Part shown: positions 57,109-64,000 of the stretch, one piece after another
Layout of the letters: each line of letters opens with the position of its first letter
Numbering within the stretch: position 1 is the stretch's first letter
Assembly: GCF_958979055.1 (NCBI RefSeq)
Contig: NC_084896.1
Location: 25,840,001-25,904,000, forward strand
Length of the DNA: 64,000 nt
Reading direction: 5' to 3'
DNA from: Alnus glutinosa
Lineage: Eukaryota; Streptophyta; Magnoliopsida; Fagales; Betulaceae
Notes under the pieces: model-generated
Told to the model about the DNA's origin: nothing
Databases searched by the model: none
Seen by the model: the letters and a program-made list of their open reading frames with translations, nothing else
Position numbers and translations under genes: made by a program

Positions 57109-60100
57109 GGGGGGAGGCAAAGAAAAAAGGAAAAAAAAAGTCGGGCTGCAAGGGAAAAAAATGTTAAATGCATTTATTATGCTGTCAAGCAATAACATCA
57201 TCAGTCATGCTATAGGTAACAGTGCTCTAACCTCATTTGGGGAAACTACCTGAAAGGAGACTAATAATATTTCTTAGCACAAATATCGTGCAAGCCAAGT
57301 TGCAGCCTTTTCAACCCCTTAACGTGCCCTCGTGTGACTGCAGTTTTTGGGAAATGATGATGCTAGGAATGCAGCCATTTAAGAGTAAGAGGATGTCACT
57401 ATTGACATTAATCTCGTTTTCTCCTATTCCTTGCACTACCCCTTTTCTAACTTTCCGTTCTCACATCAACCATATGCAGAGTCGAAGAAGAGGCTGCAAT
57501 TGCAGACCATGACATCTACATACGAGTATGACAAACCATTTTATTCTAAGCTCAACCTTAACCATTGAAAAAAACTACAACACCTATGCTGTAGTTTTTT
57601 TACAGCACCTAAGCCTAATCATTTTATATATATATAAGTAATCGAAATATCATTAAAAGCATAAATTGCAACCAGGTACACATGAAGTATATAAAAGAAA
57701 ACATCTACTTAGCTAGAGGAAAAAAAAAAAAAAGCAGCAGTCAACCTAATGTACTTTAATGCTGCATGTACACAAATCAGAAACCTAGCATTTTAAATAA
57801 CTAACTCTGCTAGTGTATGTACTGGAATTACTAAATTTGCTTCCATCCGGCATCTACACAAGTCAATGTGCTATAATTCCAAGTCAAATGTTCGGTCAAG
57901 TTTCAAGAGAAGCGAGTATTTTGGAGTTTTAAAAATCAAGAGCCTAATGCACATAATGGACAATTCCCACTAAAAGCAATCAACATAATTAACCAGTTAT
58001 CCAGTAGACTGAGTTTTAAGATAGAAAACAAAGTTCTATGAGAGAGAGAGAGAGAGAGTAGAACCCTCTCCAATCAAGTTAAAAGCCAGTTGACCATATG
58101 GAAAGTGATATAGAAGGCATGCCCTTATGATTAGCTATGAAAGTGAACTGACTACGCCTATTCAACCCATGATAATGAGTGGGTGGGGATTTGAACCAAC
58201 TATCTAATAAGATCAAGATGCTCCATCTGATGAGTCATGTTGGAAATAACTAAGGTTCAGATTTTAGCTTGAATTTGTAACTTAAAATCATTCTTTGAGC
58301 AATCTGCAGTTTACAAAATCACAGAAGACCTGAACAAGTCTTCGGGAGTTTATGAGGGAAAGCCGGGGATCTATTTGTAAGAAGTCCATTAAAGGCTTTT
58401 CATTTCTGCCCAAATCCACAATATTTTCATTGGATTTGGACAAGAAACAGTGGAGCAAAATGGAGGTTTTGTCCCTCCAGATACTCTGCTTTTCTTCCTC
58501 ACTGTCCCAAAGAAGGGATTTTCTCTATTCCTTTGCTCTTTGCTTTCCCTTTAACTAACCCACTCCAACTCCTCCCCCCCAACCCAACCCCAAGTTATAA
58601 GTTCTACACAATTTCTAGATTGGAAATGATCCACGTTCCATTTCAGAACAAGCTGAAAAGACACAATGGCATTACTTATTATAATTTTCTTACAAATCCA
58701 GGGTATTTTCCCGAGTGACTTGCTCACCATGCTCCAATTTGAAACGTCTATAATTACTCTTTACACAATTCAATAGAATGACCATTATATTCAAGATCAC
58801 TCTTACAACAAAATATTGAAATTTCAACCCAAGATTACTTGCCCCTTAAGATATACCAATTGATATAACATTACGTGGTAGTCCTGATCCATGTACTGAT
58901 GCTGAAATAACATGTATTGTACTTGCCGTTCCTATATAGTCTCAAGTACGTGAAGCATCTCAATTCAGAGTCACATTAATAATTCTGGAAACAAGAAAAA
59001 TCCGTAGACAATATCTACTTCATGTCAAAACATCACTACCTAATAATACTACCATTTAAAAGCACTATAAAGTGGCAGCCATTTGAAATACCATACTCAT
59101 GAACATAAAATTTCTTTTACCCCCCAAAGCCACGATGAGAGAGAGAGAAAGAAGAGAGAGCTACTGGCCTCCAAAATGCTTAATGAACCTCCACGTTTAG
59201 AGTGGCCCCGTTTGTTTCGGCGGAAAACTTTTTCCGGAAAATTTTTTTCCCACTATTGGGTGTTTGGGGCGACTGAAAATTTTGAGCAAACCTGAAGCAC
59301 CAACCCACCTCTTAGGGCTTGGGTTCACTAGCCCACTGAAGGGGCCAGCAAGCCCAGACCCAAATCGGCCCAGTAACGGTTCCTATGTGGCTGCAAAGGG
59401 GTAGGTGCACCTGTGAAGATCCAGATCACCTCCCATACCTGAGTCAAACTCCAATTCCAACTTTGTCGGCGACATTTCAAGAAGAACAATGCTAGAACCG
59501 GTGAGAGGGTGCCATACTCCGTTTGGCACAATAACAGGTGGCATTTTAATGCCATTTGAGCTGTGCACGTTATTGGATTATTAGGATCGTTTCTAGTTCA
59601 AATGAACCGGAGAGTATCTGATTCCTTTTAGTGTAGAAGTATTTTTATTTTAAAAAATATGAAAAAAACAAAAATACTCCTACATTATAAGGAACTTAAT
59701 ATTCTCCTGTTCATTTGAACTGGAGAGGATCCATTTCCATTATCGGAAGGACTACTAGGAGCATGCCTGTCAAAGCCAGTTGTCAAACATTATAGGCAAC
59801 CCATGTATGACCTAATCGGAAGATGACACTTGGCGAGGCCATGTAGAGAGAAAGGTCCAAGCCAACTAAAGAAAAAGGGAGCTCCACAAATAAGGTATGG
59901 ATTCCATCTCTCCATGATAGATCGATCATTCTTTTACTTCTAGGGTTCCTTGCCTATTTTGTGGGTTTAGTCGACTGACTTAGGAATCGGAGGTATCCCC
60001 CGCAGGCACACTCGACAAGCCTTCGTGTCGACTCTTCCTTATCGCAGGCATCACAGGTGTTCTTCGTCTTGGAGTTGGCAGGGCTGATTTCAGTATCATC

Positions 60101-61994
60101 AAAACTAAAAACATTTTCAGTTGACTAAGAAAAACAAGTCTAATGGGCGTAAAGTGGTTTACATTTTTTTCGTTTTGCATAATATTTTTTGCCCCCTCTC
60201 CCTCACCCACGCCCCCTAAGAAAGAAAACGAAACTATTCTTTGGCTTTGCTTTAGAACCCGACACTCTCTCTGGCCACTTCGCTCTTCCTTGCCGCTTTC
60301 ACTCGTCCCACCCAAAACCCCACCGAAGCCCCAAACAACCTTGAAATTCCCCCAAAAAGTTCCACCACCACGTGAACCCTCTGTCTCCGCATCCCATTGC
60401 TTCTCTCTCTCGCGGCTTCGAGGCCACCCTCTCGCCTCTCAGCCATGCTCGTGCCACCCTTAGCACTCGAAGAAGGTGAGATTTGCTAGGTATATTTGGC
60501 CTACTGTCAGACAACTAGAGTATTCAATGTCTTCCCTTCTTTTGGTTTTAGTTGGTGTGAGTTTTTTGAATTTGGTATTTGTGAGATGATTTTGCTATTG
60601 TGTATGCTGATTTTGGGTGGGTGCAGAGACGGCGGTGGTATTTTTGATGGTGCTCTTAGGCCCGTTTGAGTTTGTGATTTCAAAAAGTGCAATTTCAAAA
60701 TAACGATTTTAAAATGTGCGATTTTAAAAAAAATGATTTTTAAAAACGCAGTTAAGTGTTTGACAAAATCGCAATTTGGCCTTTAAAATCACAGGTTAGC
60801 CTTTTAAAATACTGCATTTTCAAAAAAACACTTTTAAAATACTGCGTTTTCAAAAAAACACCACATTGTCTGCAATTTGAATAAACATTTTTCTGCGTTT
60901 TCAAATCGCAATTTTTTAAAAACACAGTTTTCAAACGGTTCATTTTTCTGCGATTTGATTTAAAATCGCACTTTTTCTCTACGAAATTGCAATCTCAAAC
61001 AAACCCTTAAAGCATTTTCAGGTTCGAGCCAAACACTAAGAAAATGTTTTTGAGACGATTCTCAGGTCTGCAACCAAACATAGAAAAATAACCAATTTTC
61101 CTTAAAAAAAAATTCAGCTAAAAATATTTTCCGAACCGAAATAAACAGGGCCTAAAGAAGTGAAATAAATAGTCATGTGAAAACAGCTGTCAGCATAAGT
61201 TTCTAGCTAATAATAATCATAATTTAAACACCAACCGCACTAGGAACAGCCTTCTTGACCACCTTCATGTCCTCGAGCCGAAAGCTGGCCGTGGCCAGCA
61301 TCCTCGGCCAGAGCTCCACCCCCGCCCCACCGCTTATAGCCGTTTCCCTGTCACGAAGCCACAAACCCTTCAACCCAAACTCCACCACAAACACCAAAGT
61401 GAAGCAAGCCATCATCAGAAACCCCCACAAAACCTTCACCCACTGCCACCAACCCCTCCGGTTCCCTCCCTCACTGTTCCTCCGGCCCCCAAGAGATCCT
61501 ATCCTGGGCAGCGCGTACGCATCGTCCTCCCTCCTGCAGCACGCCAAGAGCATCGACATCAGCGAGACCCCATCTCCCAACGCGTGGTGAGCGCGGAAGA
61601 TCGCGCATTTGTGGGCCAGCAAGAGGTGGATCTCCCACAACGGCTTGTCGTAGCTGAGCCCCGAGCTGGTCGACAAGTCGGCCAAGTACTGGCTGACCGC
61701 GGACTCGTCGTCGTCCTGGGTAGACACGGGACGGTCCAGGACGATGAAATGGCTGTCCAAGTCGATGTGGGTCCGGCGCCAGCGCTCTCGGCCAGTGGGG
61801 TCGCGGACCATGAGGCTGCAGAACCTTGGGTGAGTCAGCATGACCGAGCTGCGCACCTGGGACTTCAAGAACTCCACGTCGATTGGGTACTTAAACCCCA
61901 TAGCGCAGTATATTACTTGGTTAATTTCGGGCCGGAGAAAGAGCCTGCCGGCCGGTGTTAGTGGCTCGTCGGTTTCGTTTCCCGGCGAACCCAT
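55825..61994 (-). CDS. WSD: WSD-type acyltransferase (wax ester synthase/diacylglycerol acyltransferase)
   Basis: Six exons: 61236-61994, 56850-56922, 56676-56743, 56327-56539, 56101-56238 and 55825-55980. They join in frame to 468 residues, normal for the family. The acyl-CoA-dependent catalytic motif HHxxxDG is present as HHALGDG (136-142). PLWEIHLL precedes it, TINDVLFGV follows on exon 2, and SNVVGPQEK and the C-terminal region match the DUF1298-type domain of plant WSD proteins. A hydrophobic segment at about 190-212 may anchor it to the ER, as in WSD1. The reaction is esterification of fatty alcohols with acyl-CoA to wax esters, with possible DGAT activity. Which paralogue (WSD1-WSD11) is unknown. 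Intron 1 is 4.3 kb and repeat-laden; the stop is 21 bp from a solo LTR. Confidence 0.93.
58040..58236 (-). mobile_element. tRNA-derived SINE-like sequence (tentative)
   Basis: On the minus strand a box A-like stretch (58236-58217, ACTCATCAGATGGAGCATC) precedes a good box B (GGTTCAAATCC, 58197-58187) by about 20 bases. This is the arrangement of an internal RNA polymerase III promoter. No tRNA cloverleaf or anticodon arm can be folded, so a SINE or decayed tRNA-derived repeat is more likely than a tRNA gene. The 3' border, near a (GA)n tract, is a guess. Confidence 0.35.
59584..59732. repeat. Foldback MITE-like element with GGATC ends, 149 bp
   Basis: The left arm (GGATCGTTTCTAGTTCAAAT) and right arm (GTTCATTTGAACTGGAGAGG then ATCC) are inverted copies over about 42 bp. 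The spacer is AT-rich. No coding potential. Confidence 0.65.
59940..60075 (+). mobile_element. Ty3/gypsy-type LTR scrap (tentative)
   Basis: The run CTGACTTAGGAATCGGAGG followed by CCCCCGCAGGCACAC resembles the wording found near the ends of some plant gypsy (Tat/Ogre-like) LTRs. A pyrimidine-rich stretch and CTTATCGCAGG follow. Borders are not definable and no internal domain is present. Confidence 0.3.
60659..61006. mobile_element. Tourist-like (PIF/Harbinger) MITE with TTA duplication, 348 bp
   Basis: The ends are GGCCCGTTTGAGTTTG and, read inward from the right, GGGTTTGTTTGAGATTG. TTA flanks both sides (60656-60658 and 61007-61009). Both arms are rich in AAAATCGC/GCGATTTT words, so the element folds back on itself. 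Non-coding. Related to the element at 22902. Confidence 0.75.
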
Positions 61995-64000
61995 TGGAGA
62001 GAGAAGTGTTTGTGTGTGGTCTGAGTGAGCGAGAGTTGGGTCCGTTGTCCGTTAGATTCTACAAGTGAGCAATTGGAGGATCGTTACTTGTTTGTAGGCA
62101 GGAGTATTTTCTAGAAATTGCTTGAAACAATTACATTGAAAAAACTAAGTATTCTTTTTCACGGCACCATTGCAAATCAGGCAAAACAAAAAACAAGTTT
62201 ACGTGTTTCACAGGACCACATGAAATCAAACAGCAAACCAAGAAATCCAGTTCACGGCACAACATTAACGAATTACAAAAAAAAGAGTATCCCTCAAGAC
62301 AGTTTGCAAGTTGAAAATATTTCTGACTCACTTGTTCAGCATTTATTTGGTAGCCCCACGACCTGGATAGATCTTCCCCTGTCCATTTCAAATGATGTTC
62401 ATGGCTGGGAGGTTCATGAATATCCTTGTCAGAAAATGGATAAAGCAAAGGAGATTCCATGGCCGTAATACTAGAAAATAATAAGAGTTTTGTTCTTTCT
62501 TTTTCTTTTTTCTTTTTTTCTCAAATTAAAAATATTAACAAATAATTTAAAACATACAACAATCATAAAAATACAAAAATAATTTTTATATTTACGTCAT
62601 ATTAAAATATTTTCAAACCAAAAATAAAAAATATTCTCAAAAAAATCTAAGCTTCCGATCCATTCATAGAGCTCTTGGTGATGTCATCAAGAACCATGCT
62701 CGACACAAAACTACAAAAATCCTCTCCATTTCATAGTTATAATTTAAAATTGAATACGTGTCTTAGATATCTAATGATTGAATTTTTTTAAAAAAAAAAA
62801 ATTGTTAGAATTAGACCGGAGTTAAAGAAATAACATTTCTTTTTTAAATTTTCTTAACATTTTACATGGTTTTTACTTTTTACCCATTAAATGACATTAT
62901 TTTTTTATTTTTTTTTATTCCTCCTAAATTGAATGTTTTTTTTTTTTTTTTTTTTACTTTTTAAAATGTCTCAATTCAATTATTTATTTTCCAAATATAA
63001 AAGTATTCAATTATTGATAATCTATTATTTTTATCATTAAAAGATAAATAAGCTTTTCTTTAGATCATGCCAACAGCTAATATAGTGTAAAGAAAAAATA
63101 GAGCATAAAGCGCCACATTTTTCGATTGCACACTTGGCCTAGTCCTCTTCCATAAAGTTTAAAACTAGTATATCAATGTGAAGTGATGGCCAACGGCTTA
63201 TTATAAGTGTTACGTCGATGTAAAATATTTTTTTAATTTTAAAAATATAAATCAATCATTTTTTGATTTATTTAATAAAAACTCTAAAAACTGAGGTTAA
63301 TTTATTTTTTATTTTTATTTTTTTTTAGTATTTGGCTAATAAGAAACTATAAAGTTTTCTTCTAAATTGAATTATAAATTTGAACAAATATTTTGAACAC
63401 ATGTCAATTTAATAAAATGAACTAAAAAAATTCCTCCGACATAATTTAAAAAATAAAAAATAAAATACCAAAAATTATTTCTATAATTTTTATCCACAAG
63501 GCTAGAACCAATTCAAAAGGGATCGAAATTCCCTATTATTGGGGATTTATTATAGGACATAAATTTTCTATAAACTGGTTTGTAGAAAATTTTCTACAAT
63601 CCACATATAAAAAAGACAAACATGTGAGAAACATATGTTTTTTTTATTAATGCTATTAAAAAAGCATGTAGGAAGCATATGCTATTTAAATAACATGTGT
63701 TTCTCACATGACAAGGGACACATGTCAATCTTATATATGAGTTGTAAGAAATTTCTTACAAACCAATTTGTAAAAAATTTCTGTCCTTAATTATATATCT
63801 TTAATTGCCCTTCGTTATCGTGTGTTGAGTTTTTTGCCCGAACAAAGAACTCAACCCGCCTAAACAAATTACTTGAATAAGAGAATCTCAGCTACCCTTT
63901 TCAAGAACTCTCCTATAATTTTTCAATCCCTCTTTGCCAAGGGATCCAAACCAAATCCACCCAAAAAGCCCCACAGCTGCAACTCATAACGACCATTCAT
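61995..64000. other. Upstream region of the WSD gene to window end
   Basis: The first ~100 bp are the WSD leader and promoter. An open minus-strand frame at 62131-62460 is described under findings. The remainder is AT-rich with long A/T runs and the foldback at 63554-63787. No gene is supported. Confidence 0.5.
63554..63787. repeat. AT-rich foldback element, 234 bp
   Basis: Outer arms begin AGGACATAAATTTTCTA and end AAAATTTCTGTCCT. Inner blocks are also paired: CTGGTTTGTAGAAAATTTTC answers GAAATTTCTTACAAACC, and ACATGTGAGAAACATATG answers ACATGTGTTTCTCACATG. A long hairpin is expected. Non-coding, MITE-like. Confidence 0.65.

Larger units (their letters stand above)
56923..61235. other. WSD intron 1, 4.3 kb, repeat-laden
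   Basis: Contains a T run followed by a G run at about 57070-57107, the SINE-like element at 58040-58236, the foldback at 59584-59732, the LTR-like scrap at 59940-60075, a GC-richer stretch at 60180-60480, and the MITE at 60659-61006. A fragment resembling the TTTGTTTCG-ended MITEs lies near 59209-59290. No internal gene is firmly supported. Confidence 0.6.

Noticed and set aside
58187-58236. tRNA gene on the minus strand
   Set aside because: Box A- and B-like motifs are present, but no acceptor stem, anticodon arm or correct spacing can be drawn. Kept only as a SINE-like element.
59328-59568. Minus-strand frames (about 60-75 codons) as a gene
   Set aside because: Two overlapping frames are open by chance composition. 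No exon partners or motifs were found, and they lie in a repeat-filled WSD intron.
1-64000. CRISPR arrays, operons, phage or bacterial defence systems, or a plant metabolic gene cluster
   Set aside because: The DNA is plant nuclear with ordinary, unrelated genes. Only the UGTs are clustered, by tandem duplication, with no companion biosynthetic enzymes of a shared pathway.

Overview
This is plant nuclear DNA. The coding sequences are split by canonical GT-AG introns with AT-rich interiors. The proteins are plant-specific or plant-typical: PSPG-box glycosyltransferases, a plastid CBS-pair protein, a filament-like plant protein and a WSD-type wax synthase. The spacers are full of plant MITEs and short LTR elements. 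Codon usage and transposon style fit a eudicot, probably a woody one. The species cannot be named from the sequence.

Layout. 1-1.5 kb: an intronless UDP-glycosyltransferase (+). 4.5-13.1 kb: a tandem duplication of a ~4.3-kb unit, each unit carrying one intronless UGT (-). The two copies differ at about a dozen residues. One unit holds a clean hAT-type insertion whose empty site survives in the other. A decayed UGT fragment marks the right end of each unit. 13.6-22.6 kb: an eight-exon CBSX1/2-type gene (-), whose introns house a hAT-type element and a retroposon nested in a TRIM. 22.6-28 kb: a gene-free, MITE-rich spacer. 28.0-35.1 kb: a nine-exon cytoplasmic poly(A)-binding protein gene (+), with A-tracts just before the ATG. 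36.6-42.9 kb: a nine-exon DOA10/MARCH6-type ER ubiquitin ligase (SUD1 type, -). 42.9-49 kb: a spacer with a Cassandra-like LTR that carries a 5S-rRNA-like core. 49.1-53.1 kb: a five-exon filament-like plant protein (+). 55.8-62.0 kb: a six-exon WSD-type acyltransferase (-), whose stop lies 21 bp from a Copia-type LTR and whose 4.3-kb first intron holds several repeats. 62-64 kb: AT-rich sequence with a foldback repeat and no gene I can support.

The genes do not form a pathway or operon; this is ordinary plant gene order. The one linked group is the UGT cluster, where duplication, divergence and decay can be read directly. SUD1 and the WSD enzyme are both connected with cuticular lipid biology in Arabidopsis, but their proximity here is probably chance. 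I found no previously undescribed defence or mobile system. The notable items are the UGT duplication with an arginine in the PSPG box, the nested elements in CBSX, the 5S-bearing LTR and the A-tracts in the PABP leader. All exon models were joined by eye from reading frame, splice sites and family resemblance, with no transcript evidence.
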